From positions 1 through 44,799 of the forward strand of contig NZ_NMQT01000068.1 in assembly GCF_002234405.1 (NCBI RefSeq): DNA of 44,799 bases, read 5' to 3'. The position numbers and the translations under genes are program-made. Each line of letters begins with the position of its first letter. Within the stretch, counting starts at the first letter, position 1. Source of the DNA: Amycolatopsis thailandensis. Lineage in GTDB: Bacteria > Actinomycetota > Actinomycetes > Mycobacteriales > Pseudonocardiaceae. The notes beneath the pieces are model-generated. The model made no database searches. It saw only the letters and a list, made by a program, of their open reading frames with translations, and was not told where the DNA came from. Below, piece after piece: positions 14,377 through 23,157 of this stretch.

Positions 14377-16818
14377 CTACAGGCCGCGCGGGTGCAGGAC
14401 CTCCTCGGCGACCAGGCCCAGCCAGTCGACGAAAAGCGCCAGTGCGGCGACGATGATGCCGAAGGTCAGGCTCAGGATCGGTCGGTACAGCCCGATCCCG
14501 GCGACCAGCCCGCCGCCGAGGCCGCCGCCGTCGACGAACGTCGCCAGCGTCGCGCTCGCGACCGTGAGCACCAGCGCGGTCCGGATCCCGGCGAGAATCA
14601 CCGGGACGGCCAGCGGCAGTTCGATCCGCCACAGGATGGCCGTCTTGCCCATGCCCATGCCTCGCGCGGCGTCGACGAGGGTCGGGTCGACGCCGTCGAG
14701 CCCGACGATCGTGTTGCGCAGCACCGGCAAAGTCGCGTAGACGACGAGCGCCGTCACCGCCGTGGCGGTGCCCGTGCCCATCCAGAGCGCGAGCAGCACG
14801 ACGAGCCCGATCGACGGGATCGCCTGGCCGAGGTTCCCCAGCCCCAGCCCGATGGGCCTGGCCCAGCGGGCGCCGGCGCGGGTGAGCAGGATGCCGAGCG
14901 GAAGGGCGATGGCGACGGTGCACGCTGTCGAGATCACGGTGAGCCGCAGGTGCTGGCCCAGTTCGGTGAAGATCTCGCCGGCGTTGAGAAAACGCTGTTC
15001 GATCGAGTCGATCGGGTGCGCGCGCACGATCAAGAAGAGCGTCAGCAGGGCGAGGGTCAACAGGATCGGGCGCACCAGCAGCCCGAGCCGTCGACGGCGA
15101 GGCCGCGCGGGTGCCGTGGTGTCCGGACCGGGGGCAGGCGCCTCCGGGATCGCGGGCGTGGTTGTCTCGCCGGTATGTCCGAGCGCCGCGACGAGACCGT
15201 CCACGTCGCACACCCCCAGCGGCCGCGCGGGGTTCTCGCCGGTGACGACGACCGCGGTGCTTCCGGTCCGCACCATCACGTCCAGCACGTCCAGCAGGGT
15301 GGCGTCGGGCCGGGCCGGTGGCAGGCCGTCCGGGCTCGCCACCTGCCGGAGGTCCAGGTCGCCCACCCGGATCAGCGCGAGCCGCTTCAGGTTCCGCTTC
15401 GAGCCGGCGAAGCTCGCGACGTAGTCGTCCGCCGGCGCGGCGAGGATCGCCTGGGGCGTGTCGTACTGAGCGATCACCGACCGGGGCCGCAGCACGGCTA
15501 TCCGGTCGCCGACCTTCAGCGCCTCGTCGAAATCGTGTGTGACGAACACGATCGTCTTGCGCACTTCCCGTTGCAGGCGGAGGAATTCGTCCTGCAGCCG
15601 GGCGCGGGTGATCGGGTCGGTGGAGCCGAACGGCTCGTCCATCAGCATGACCGGCGGGTCCGCGGCCATCGCCCGCGCCACCCCGACGCGCTGCTGCTGA
15701 CCGCCGGAAAGCTCACGCGGATACCGGCTGCCGTGCTCGCGGTTCAGGCCGACGACGTCGAGCAGTTCGCGCACGCGGTCGGCGACACGTCGTCGAGTCC
15801 AGCCGAGCAGCCGCGGCACCACGCCGATGTTGGCGTCCACCCGCAGATGCGGGAAGAGCCCGATCTGCTGGATGACGTAGCCGGTGTTGCGCCGGTGTTC
15901 GTCGAGGTCGAGCGCCGACACGTCGGTGCCGCCGATCGTGACGACGCCCGCGGTGGGCTCGACGAGCCGGTTGATCATCCGCATGGTCGTCGTCTTGCCG
16001 CATCCCGACGGACCGGTCAGCACGACGATTTCGCCCGCGGGGATCCGCATCGTCAGACCTTCCACCGCCGGTACCGCTCGTCCGGGGTAGTGCTTGCCGA
16101 CGTCCCGCAGCTCGATCGCCTTACCGCTACTGCCGGCCACAGCCGTCGACGCCGCCGGGGCCGCCGCCCGGCCGGCACGGGGGCGTCGCCGGGTGGTCAG
16201 CTTGCCGACCACCACGAAGGCGAGGTCGAACAGCAGCGCCAGCACCATGATCCCGAGCGTTCCGGTGAGGACCTGGTTCAGCGAGTTGACCGAACCGAAC
16301 CGGCCGAGCCCGTCGAAGATCTCGTTGCCGAGGCCGGGCCCCTTGACATACGCGCCGATCGCCGCAATGCCGATCGTGATCTGCGTCGAGACCCGGATGC
16401 CGGAAAGGATCACCGGCCAGGCGAGCGGCAGGCGCACGCGGAACAGCAGCCGCGCGCGGCCGAACCCCATCCCGCGCGCCGCGTCCACCACGGCCGGATC
16501 GACGCCGCGCAGCCCGACGATCGTGTTGCGCGTGATCGGCAGAAGCGCGTAGAGCACCAGTGCGCACAGGACATTCGTCAGCCCCAACCCGAACGGGCCG
16601 ATCAGGATGCCCAGCAGCGCGATCGACGGAACGGTCAGGAACGCCGCCGTCGTCGTGGTCGCCATCGCGCCGAGCCATCGCCGCCGGTAGGTGAGCAGGC
16701 CGATCGTCATCCCGATCAGCACGGCCAGTGCCATCGCCGCCAGAGTGAGATCCACGTGCAGGATCGCGTCGTTGACGACGTCGATCCAGTTCTCCCGGAG
16801 ATACTCCGACAGGCTCAG
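14377..16818 (-). CDS. Fused betaine-type ABC importer: permease-ATPase-permease in one chain
   Basis: About 813 aa. An N-terminal OpuBB/OpuBD-type permease (about 1-225) has five or six helices and the EAA-like loop GVDPAVVDAARGMGFGRARL. An OpuBA-type ATPase follows (about 240-560): Walker A GPSGCGKTTTMR, Q-loop VIQQIGLFPH, signature LSGGQQQRVGVARAMA, Walker B VMLMDEPFGSTDP, H-loop VFVTHDFDEAL, then a CBS-like regulatory segment. A second permease (about 590-810) carries GVDPTLVDAARGMGMGKTAI. In most bacteria these are three genes. I favour a CTG start at 16818, because AGGAG (16826-16830) lies 7 nt upstream and the product then begins MSLSEYLRENW like known permeases. The GTG at 16860 or an ATG at 16959 (overlapping the upstream gene) are alternatives. 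It feeds the lipoprotein encoded downstream. Confidence 0.9.
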   Translation of the reverse strand: MSLSEYLRENWIDVVNDAILHVDLTLAAMALAVLIGMTIGLLTYRRRWLGAMATTTTAAFLTVPSIALLGILIGPFGLGLTNVLCALVLYALLPITRNTIVGLRGVDPAVVDAARGMGFGRARLLFRVRLPLAWPVILSGIRVSTQITIGIAAIGAYVKGPGLGNEIFDGLGRFGSVNSLNQVLTGTLGIMVLALLFDLAFVVVGKLTTRRRPRAGRAAAPAASTAVAGSSGKAIELRDVGKHYPGRAVPAVEGLTMRIPAGEIVVLTGPSGCGKTTTMRMINRLVEPTAGVVTIGGTDVSALDLDEHRRNTGYVIQQIGLFPHLRVDANIGVVPRLLGWTRRRVADRVRELLDVVGLNREHGSRYPRELSGGQQQRVGVARAMAADPPVMLMDEPFGSTDPITRARLQDEFLRLQREVRKTIVFVTHDFDEALKVGDRIAVLRPRSVIAQYDTPQAILAAPADDYVASFAGSKRNLKRLALIRVGDLDLRQVASPDGLPPARPDATLLDVLDVMVRTGSTAVVVTGENPARPLGVCDVDGLVAALGHTGETTTPAIPEAPAPGPDTTAPARPRRRRLGLLVRPILLTLALLTLFLIVRAHPIDSIEQRFLNAGEIFTELGQHLRLTVISTACTVAIALPLGILLTRAGARWARPIGLGLGNLGQAIPSIGLVVLLALWMGTGTATAVTALVVYATLPVLRNTIVGLDGVDPTLVDAARGMGMGKTAILWRIELPLAVPVILAGIRTALVLTVASATLATFVDGGGLGGGLVAGIGLYRPILSLTFGIIVAALALFVDWLGLVAEEVLHPRGL

Positions 16819-16939
16819 GGCGCCACTCCTCGACGTAGCAGGGAGAAAATCGCCGACCACGTCAGGTTCGGCCGGTCTCAGCCCAACACGTCCTCGGTGC
16901 TCCTGTCCACAGCTCGGCGTAAAGATCTCGATCCGGCGG

Positions 16940-17974
16940 CTACCGCCCCACCGTCTCATTCGTCCAGCCGGTCACCGCGTCGTGCAGCAGCGGCGCGTTG
17001 GGCGCGAGGTTGATCGAGTGCCCGTAGCCCGGAAGCACGAACGTGCGCAGGTTCGCCGCGGGCGAGTAGTACCCGGCCTCACTCTGCCGCAGGCTTTCCG
17101 CGCTGGAGCAGTCGCTGGCCAGCGGGCCGCAGAACACGCCGTCCCGCTCTCCCATGGCGAGCAGAACGGGCGCGCTGATCTGCCTGCTGTAGGGAAGCAC
17201 CACACCGAGCACGACGGCGTCCACCATCTCGCCGGGCGCGATCAGGTCTTTGGTCGCCTCGTCCACGTCGATGACCTGCTGGTCGAAGGGCCCGGGGTGG
17301 TGGAAAGCGGTGTACCGCATGCCCGGCGCCGTGGTCAGATACCCCGGGTTCGGCAACGCCGGGGTCAGCGAGGCCACCGTGGGCACCACCGTCAGCGGGG
17401 CGATCCGGTGGGTGAACCCGGTGATCACCACGCCGTCCACGTCGTGGAAAGTGCCCGCCTCGATGATCGTGGTGGCCGATCCGAGCGAATGCCCGACGAG
17501 GACGATCTTGTCGAACCCGGGCCCCGACGTCCCCGTCCGCATCGCCTGGATGGCGTGGTGCACCGCGTTGGCCTGGGCGCTCGCGGACAGCAGCGCGCTC
17601 AACGGCTTGGAGCTGCGCCCCGAGCCGACGCGGTCCACCGCCAGGCTGGCGTACCCGGCGTCGTTCACCGCCTTGCGGAACGAGTGGGTCTCCGAAAGGC
17701 CGGGCGGGTCGTAGTAGGAAGAGTTGTACGTACCGCCGGGCACCAGCACCTGCAGGGTGTGGCTACCGCCCGGCGGGACGCACAGCCTGCCGTACATGGT
17801 CTGGTCCTTGATCCCGAGCAGTGGCGTGGCCGCCAGTGACACGGGGATGTTCAGGTCCTGGCAGGTCGCCTCGGCGGCGGACGCCTGCGCCGGGGTGAGC
17901 ACCGTGCCGACGCACAGCAAGGTCGCCGCCGCAGCGATGAGGCGGCGCAAGGGCAAACGCACAAGTATCTCCAT
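16940..17974 (-). CDS. Secreted α/β-hydrolase (lipase/esterase-like)
   Basis: 344 aa from the ATG at 17974. A signal peptide with basic start and hydrophobic core (LIAAAATLLCVGTVL, cleavage near QASA-AEA). Mature protein: VLVPGGTYNSSYYDPPG (oxyanion region), AVDRVGSGRSSKP, nucleophile elbow VGHSLGSAT, catalytic Asp likely in MGERDGVFC, His in LPGYGHSINLAP. Several Cys suggest disulfides, fitting export. The gene starts 17 nt after the P450 stop and is therefore almost surely cotranscribed with it. A role in trimming or hydrolysing a product of the P450 is possible but unproven. The end is 80-120 bases before the importer operon on the same strand. Confidence 0.88.
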   Translation of the reverse strand: MEILVRLPLRRLIAAAATLLCVGTVLTPAQASAAEATCQDLNIPVSLAATPLLGIKDQTMYGRLCVPPGGSHTLQVLVPGGTYNSSYYDPPGLSETHSFRKAVNDAGYASLAVDRVGSGRSSKPLSALLSASAQANAVHHAIQAMRTGTSGPGFDKIVLVGHSLGSATTIIEAGTFHDVDGVVITGFTHRIAPLTVVPTVASLTPALPNPGYLTTAPGMRYTAFHHPGPFDQQVIDVDEATKDLIAPGEMVDAVVLGVVLPYSRQISAPVLLAMGERDGVFCGPLASDCSSAESLRQSEAGYYSPAANLRTFVLPGYGHSINLAPNAPLLHDAVTGWTNETVGR

Positions 17975-17991
17975 ATTCCGTTGTGGGACAA

Positions 17992-19299
17992 CTACTTCCT
18001 CGGGCGCACTGTCATCGGCATGCCACGCGGGTAGGCCATGGTGGTGTACCGCACCCGGACCGGGCCGACGGGTTCCAGGCGCCATCGCGCGAAGATCGTG
18101 GCCAGGCCGATGACCACCTCGGCCCGGGCGAACAGGTGGCCGATGCACTGCCGGTTCCCGCTGCCGAACGGGATGAACACACCCGGCGGCAACGATCGCA
18201 CGCGTTCGGTGGACCAGCGATCCGGATCGAAGCGGTCCGGGTGATCCCAATACCGGGGATCGGTGTGCAGGGCGAGTGGGCTGAACATCACCTCGTCGCC
18301 GGGCCGCAGCCGCACCGGGCCGAGGTCGATCTCCTGCTCGGTCCGGCGCATCAGGATCCACAACGCGTACTTCCTCAGCACCTCGCTGACCACCTGACCG
18401 GTGTAGACCAGCGCGGGCAGGTCGTCGAAGGTCACCGGGCGCCCGTCCAGCACCCGGTCCACCTCGGCCCGCACCCGTTCCGCCATCCCGGGGTCACGCC
18501 CCAATTCGTGGCAGGACCAGGCCAGGATCAGCGCGGTGGTCTCGGTGCCCGCGGTGAGCAGGGTCATCACCTCGTCGTGCACCTGCTCCCGGGTCATCCG
18601 CTCCCCGGTCTCGGCGTCCCTGGCCAGCAGCAGCGTGGACAGCAGGTCACCGTGGTCGGTGTCGGCGTCGCGGCCCGCCAGCAGCTCGTGCACGACGGCC
18701 TTCATCCGCGTGGTGGCCTGGTCGAAACGCCGGTTGAACGGCAGCTTCTCCGCGAAGCCCGGGGAGAGCACCCGGTACATGCCCAGCCGAATGATCAGGG
18801 GGATCGAGCGGCGGGCTTCGCGGATCGCCTCTTCGCCCAGTTCGGTGCCGAACAGCGTCTCGCCCACGTTGGTCATGGCCAAGGCGTGCATGTCCGCGTC
18901 GAGCTGCCGCACCTCGCCCGGCCGCCAGGACTCGACCAGGGCGGTGGTCGCCCGGACCCAGATATCGGCGTAGCGACGCAGGTGCTGCCGTCCGAAGGCG
19001 GGCAGCATCAGCTTGCGCTGCCTGCGGTGGAAAGGCTCGTCGGACAAGGCCAAGCCATTGCCGGCGTACGGGCGGAATTTGCGGAACATGATCCCGGTTC
19101 CGAAGCTCGATCCGTTCGTCACCAGTACGCGGTGAATGATTTCCGGATTCGTGAGGAAATATGTTTGAAGTGGCCCCAATGACAATTGGACCACGTCACC
19201 GTGTTCCCTCAGTCCGGCGGTGAATCGGACGGGACGGCGGACCAGCGCGACTGTATGCCCCAGCAACGGCCACCGTCCGGGTGCCACCCGGAGGGCCAC
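17992..19299 (-). CDS. Cytochrome P450
   Basis: 435 aa. I-helix oxygen-binding motif LLTAGTETT (about 250), K-helix ExxR in SEVLRKY (about 307), PERF-like region DRFDPDRWSTER, and heme loop IPFGSGNRQCIGH with the Cys ligand (about 383). The N-terminus begins at PGRWPLLGHTVAL with no membrane anchor, so it is a soluble bacterial monooxygenase. The I-helix GTETT and the overall pattern resemble the CYP group around terpene/fatty-acid oxidases more than the biosynthetic CYP105/107 type, but I cannot assign the family. The start is a GTG at 19299 with AAGGAG 6 nt upstream. It is followed at 17 nt by the secreted hydrolase and diverges from the methyltransferase gene. No ferredoxin gene is adjacent. 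Confidence 0.93.
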   Translation of the reverse strand: MALRVAPGRWPLLGHTVALVRRPVRFTAGLREHGDVVQLSLGPLQTYFLTNPEIIHRVLVTNGSSFGTGIMFRKFRPYAGNGLALSDEPFHRRQRKLMLPAFGRQHLRRYADIWVRATTALVESWRPGEVRQLDADMHALAMTNVGETLFGTELGEEAIREARRSIPLIIRLGMYRVLSPGFAEKLPFNRRFDQATTRMKAVVHELLAGRDADTDHGDLLSTLLLARDAETGERMTREQVHDEVMTLLTAGTETTALILAWSCHELGRDPGMAERVRAEVDRVLDGRPVTFDDLPALVYTGQVVSEVLRKYALWILMRRTEQEIDLGPVRLRPGDEVMFSPLALHTDPRYWDHPDRFDPDRWSTERVRSLPPGVFIPFGSGNRQCIGHLFARAEVVIGLATIFARWRLEPVGPVRVRYTTMAYPRGMPMTVRPRK

Positions 19300-19466
19300 G
19301 AGAAACTCCTTGGTATTGAAGGAAAAACTGGAAGGCCGTCACCTTACGACCATTCGGCCGCGCCGACAGCACCCGATCGGGTAGAACGCGACCACGATTG
19401 ACGGATTAAGCCATTGTCACCGGGGTGAGTATGCTGGTCCGTCTCCCGAACCCGATGAGGTGCGTG

Positions 19467-20282
19467 ATGGTGAGTACACGGGACTGGGTCCCGGCCGGAG
19501 TCGATACGGCAACACCGAACGTCGCCCGGATCTACGATTACTGGCTAGGCGGCAGCCACAATTTCGAAATGGATCGAAACACCGCGGACCACCTCGAGCG
19601 AACCTTGCCCTGGGTCCGGCAATCGGTGCGGCTCAACCGCGCCTTCCTCGGCCGCGCGGTGCGCTTCATGGTCGCGCAGGGCATCCGCCAGTTCCTCGAC
19701 TTGGGCGCGGGTATCCCCACCGTGGGCAACGTGCACGAGATCGCCCAGCGGGAGGCTCCCGATACGCGGGTGGTCTACGTCGACAAGGAAGCGGTGGCGG
19801 TCGCGCACGGCGAGCTGCTGCTGGCGGGCGACGATCGCACGGCGGTCCTGCACGCGGATGTGCGCGACGTGGACGGCGTGCTGGACAGCTCGGCGGTCCG
19901 GCGGCTGATCGACTTCTCCGAGCCGGTGGGCCTGCTGTGCATGCTGCTGTTGCACTGGATCCCGGACGAGGACGACCCGGCCGGACTGGTACACGCCTAC
20001 CAGGAACCCTTGGCCCCGGGCAGTCTGCTCGCCTTCACCCACGTCACGTCCGACGCCCAGCCGGAGTTGATCGCCGCGGCGACCGGCCAGATGGCCGAGC
20101 AGCGCGGCGAAGTGCCGCTCGACCGTTCCCATGACCAGGTCCTCGGCCTGCTCGGGGACCTGGAACTGGTCGAGCCGGGCCTGGTGGGCTGTGGCAGCTG
20201 GCGACCGGCCGGGCCCACCGACATCGCCGAGGACCCGATCTGGAACGAGCTGCTCTACGCAGGCGTGGCGCGGAAGTCCTGA
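19467..20282 (+). CDS. DUF574-type SAM-dependent methyltransferase
   Basis: 271 aa. The opening VDTATPNVARIYDYWLGGSH is the hallmark of the actinobacterial S-adenosyl methyltransferase family PF04672 (SAV2177-like). The SAM-binding motif follows as FLDLGAGIPT, then VVYVDKEAVAVAH (acidic ribose-binding residue) and LLLHWIPDEDDPAG. The substrate is unknown for most family members. Start at the ATG 19467, with GATGAGG 6 nt upstream; in-frame starts at 19425 and 19431 would add a segment not seen in the family. It is followed at 4 nt by the PAS-GGDEF-EAL gene, with which it likely forms an operon. The 167 bases to the divergent P450 gene should hold both promoters. Confidence 0.9.
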   Translation: MVSTRDWVPAGVDTATPNVARIYDYWLGGSHNFEMDRNTADHLERTLPWVRQSVRLNRAFLGRAVRFMVAQGIRQFLDLGAGIPTVGNVHEIAQREAPDTRVVYVDKEAVAVAHGELLLAGDDRTAVLHADVRDVDGVLDSSAVRRLIDFSEPVGLLCMLLLHWIPDEDDPAGLVHAYQEPLAPGSLLAFTHVTSDAQPELIAAATGQMAEQRGEVPLDRSHDQVLGLLGDLELVEPGLVGCGSWRPAGPTDIAEDPIWNELLYAGVARKS

Positions 20283-20286
20283 ACCC

Positions 20287-22437
20287 ATGACCGAACCCGG
20301 CAGACACATCCCGGCGCCGTCCAGGGACGGTCGCCACGAACGCGGCCTGCTCGCGCGTAAGTGGGCGTACCTGCTGGGCGGGATCGGCTACGTGCCGCTG
20401 ACGCACTCCCGCTTCGAGACCGAGCTGACCGCGTTGCTGGACGTCGTGTGCGCCGAAATCCACGAGAGCGGGCAGGAGCACTCGCCGTCGCTGGAGGCCG
20501 AGGGCGCCCGGCTGGTCGAGCTGAACTGCGCGAGCGGGCAGGCGCTCACCGTCACCATGGGCATCCTGGGCAAAGGCCTGCTCACCCTGCCCGAATTCCA
20601 GCCCGCCGGCGAGTTCGCCGAACGCGTGGTGGGCGTGCTCGGCGAACTGGCCGCGGGCATGTTGGTGGCCGCGCAGGGCGCAACCCTCGCCCAGCAGGAG
20701 ACCTTGAAGTTGTCGCTGCTCAAGGCCGTGCGGGACGCCAAATACGAGCTGCGGACCGCGCAGGCGCGGTTCGACGAGGTCGCGCTGTCCTCGGCCAGCG
20801 GCATCCTGGTCGCCGACCTGGACGGCACCCTGGTCACCGTGAACGCCGCGGCGGGCGTGATGCTCGGGCACGCCCCGGATCAGCTGACCGGACGCGATCT
20901 GTTCGAGCTGGTGCACCCCGACTACACGCCGGTGCTGCGCGAGGACTATCGCGCGCTGCTGGCGGGCAAGGTCGAGCGGATCAAACAGTCCCAGCGGCTC
21001 CTGCATCGCGACGGCGAGCCGGTGTCGGTGTCGTTGACCGCCTCGCTGCTGCGCGGCGCCGGGGGCGAGCCCAGCCACTTCGTCACCGTTCTCGAGGACG
21101 GCACCGAGCTTTTGCTGCTGCAGAACGAAATCAACCGGCAGGCCCTGCACGACGTGCTCACCGGCCTGCCCAACCGGCAGTGCTTCGGCACGCGGATGGA
21201 GACCTCGCTGGGCAGAGCCGACCCGGAGCTGGGCGTGACGCTCCTGCGGCTTGAGCTGGACTCCTTCGCCGTGGTGCGCAACGGCCTCGGCGAGCGCGTG
21301 GCCGACCAGCTGCTGGTCACCGTGGCGCAGCGGCTGAAATCCGTGCTGGCCGGGGAGAAGGCGCTTCTCGCCCGGTTCGACGGTGCCGAGTTCGCGGTGC
21401 TGGTGGAGAACGCGCCGGACACCCCGGACCCGGTGCGCCTGGTGCACGAGCTACGCCAGGAGCTGGCCGAACCGACCTATGTGGACGGTCACGGACTGGC
21501 TCTGTCGGTCAGCGTCGGCGTGGTCAACCGGCCCGCCCAGGACCGCGAGGCCGCCGATCTGCTGCGCGAGTCCCACCAGGCACTGCGCCGGGCCAAGGCC
21601 AACGGGCACGGGCAGTGGGAGCTGTCCCACCCTGAGCAGAACCGGCTGGACCGCGAGACCGACGCGCTGGCCGCGGTCATGCCGGGCGCTTTCGAGCACG
21701 GGGACGTGCGGGCGCGGTACCGGCCGCTGGTCCGGCTGGCCGACGGTGCGGTGCACGGGATGGAGGTGCTGCTCGGCTGGGACCCGCCCGGGGTGGGCGC
21801 GCTGTCCGACCGGAGCTGCCGCCGCCTGGCCGAGGCCACCGGGCTGATGCTGCCGCTGGGCGAGTGGCTGCTGAGCACCGGCTGCCGGCAGGTGGGCTGG
21901 TGGCGGCAACGGCTGGACCGCGACCTGCGGCTGCTGATCAGCCTGAGCCCGCACCAGGCGGCCGACACGGACCTGCTCACCCGGGTGGTCGGCGTGCTGG
22001 AGGAGACGCGGTTCCCGGCCGAGCGGCTCCTGGTCGAGCTGCCCATGTCCGCCCTGAGCGCCGATCTCGGCGAGACCAGGGACAACCTGCGGGCGCTGGC
22101 CGATCTGGGCGTGCGGCCGGTGATCAGCGTCGGCGGGCTGGGCGAAGGCGCGCTGGCCGTGGTGGCCGACTTGCCGGTGCACGGCGTGCGGCTGGACGGC
22201 GGGCTGCTGGACGGGTCCGCGCCGGACTCGCCGGTGGCCGGCCTGCTGCGGGAACTGCCCGGCTTGGCGCACCGGGCGGGCGCGGAGGTGATCGTGGACG
22301 GTCTGGCCACCGCCGGACGAGCGCGGTTCTGGCAGGCCACCGGAGCCGAACTGGCGCTGGGCGACCACTGCGGGGCGCCCTGCGGTCCGGACGAACTGGC
22401 CGCCGCCATCGACGATTTCGGTTGGCGGACAACGTAG
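20287..22437 (+). CDS. PAS-GGDEF-EAL protein with degenerate catalytic motifs
   Basis: 716 aa, cytosolic. An N-terminal helical segment (about 1-160) is followed by PAS (about 170-285: SGILVADLDGTLVTVNAAAG, HRDGEPVSVSLTA), GGDEF (about 300-450) and EAL (about 470-715). In the GGDEF domain HDVLTGLPNR is present but the active loop reads RFDGAEF instead of RxGGDEF. In the EAL domain the signature is MEVLLGW instead of EALLRW, and downstream metal ligands look altered (VELPMSALSAD in place of the usual E-T/S pattern). I expect neither diguanylate cyclase nor phosphodiesterase activity. Such degenerate proteins can act as c-di-GMP or GTP receptors. It is linked to the methyltransferase gene (4-nt gap). 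Confidence 0.88.
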   Translation: MTEPGRHIPAPSRDGRHERGLLARKWAYLLGGIGYVPLTHSRFETELTALLDVVCAEIHESGQEHSPSLEAEGARLVELNCASGQALTVTMGILGKGLLTLPEFQPAGEFAERVVGVLGELAAGMLVAAQGATLAQQETLKLSLLKAVRDAKYELRTAQARFDEVALSSASGILVADLDGTLVTVNAAAGVMLGHAPDQLTGRDLFELVHPDYTPVLREDYRALLAGKVERIKQSQRLLHRDGEPVSVSLTASLLRGAGGEPSHFVTVLEDGTELLLLQNEINRQALHDVLTGLPNRQCFGTRMETSLGRADPELGVTLLRLELDSFAVVRNGLGERVADQLLVTVAQRLKSVLAGEKALLARFDGAEFAVLVENAPDTPDPVRLVHELRQELAEPTYVDGHGLALSVSVGVVNRPAQDREAADLLRESHQALRRAKANGHGQWELSHPEQNRLDRETDALAAVMPGAFEHGDVRARYRPLVRLADGAVHGMEVLLGWDPPGVGALSDRSCRRLAEATGLMLPLGEWLLSTGCRQVGWWRQRLDRDLRLLISLSPHQAADTDLLTRVVGVLEETRFPAERLLVELPMSALSADLGETRDNLRALADLGVRPVISVGGLGEGALAVVADLPVHGVRLDGGLLDGSAPDSPVAGLLRELPGLAHRAGAEVIVDGLATAGRARFWQATGAELALGDHCGAPCGPDELAAAIDDFGWRTT

Positions 22438-22485
22438 GCGTTTTCAGGGCCAACGAGTTCCATCCCCCTCACCCGTTGACTTCGG

Positions 22486-23157
22486 CTAGCCGTCGATCGC
22501 CTTGGCGATGGGGGTTTCGCCGCCGACCACCACGTAGATCCGGCCGGCGGTGCCGGGCCGGTCGAGGAGCGCCGCGAGCACGGCGGCGACGTCTTCCCTG
22601 GCGACTCGGTCGAACTTGGCGCCCTTCGGCCCGACCCTGTCCCCGGTGGTGAGTTCGACGGTGCCGTCGCCATCGTCGTCGGTGAGCACGCCGGGCCGCA
22701 GTACCGTCCAGTCGAGCTCGTCCCTGGCGAAAATGTGTTCCTCGGCGGCCCGCTTCGCCCGCAGGTAGGTGGCGTACCCGTCACCGATGCCGCTGTCGTC
22801 GGCGCTGCCCACGTTGATGGAGCTGACGTGCAGGAACCGTCGCACACCGGCCTGTTCCGCCGCGTCCATGACCAGCACGACCGCGGCCCGGTCCATCCTG
22901 TCCCGGCGTTCGGGGGTGGCGTTGCTGCCCGAGCCCGCCGAGAAGACGGCCGCGTCCGCGCCGGCGAGGATCGCGGCCACCTCGTCCACGGTGGCCTGTT
23001 CGAGATCGAGGACCGCGCCTTCCCCGCCCGCTCGTTCGATGTCGTCGACGTGGCCGGGGTCGCGCACGATGCCCAGGACGGAATCGCCACGTCCGGCAAG
23101 GATCCGGGTCAACCGCAGGGCGACCTGTCCGTGGCCACCGGCGATGACGATCTTCAT
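22486..23157 (-). CDS. NAD(P)-binding atypical short-chain reductase
   Basis: 223 aa. The N-terminus MKIVIAGGHGQVALRL is a Rossmann GxxGxxG variant of atypical SDRs (YwnB/YtfG/NmrA-like group). The rest fits: GEGAVLDLEQATVDEV, ADAAVFSAGSGSN, VRRFLHVSSINVG, the active-site-like YATYLRAKRAAEE, WTVLRPGVLTDD. These proteins bind NAD(P)H and act as reductases, epimerases or redox sensors; the substrate is unknown. The ATG at 23157 overlaps the stop of the upstream membrane-protein gene (ATGA), so the two are coupled. It converges on the PAS-GGDEF-EAL gene 48 bases away. Confidence 0.88.
   Translation of the reverse strand: MKIVIAGGHGQVALRLTRILAGRGDSVLGIVRDPGHVDDIERAGGEGAVLDLEQATVDEVAAILAGADAAVFSAGSGSNATPERRDRMDRAAVVLVMDAAEQAGVRRFLHVSSINVGSADDSGIGDGYATYLRAKRAAEEHIFARDELDWTVLRPGVLTDDDGDGTVELTTGDRVGPKGAKFDRVAREDVAAVLAALLDRPGTAGRIYVVVGGETPIAKAIDG

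Noticed and set aside
14210..15211. 333-aa minus-strand ORF overlapping both importer genes
   Set aside because: Out-of-frame Arg-rich shadow; the importer frames carry all motifs.
14023..17013. 996-aa plus-strand ORF over the betaine importer
   Set aside because: Arg/Asp/His-rich antisense reading of the importer genes.
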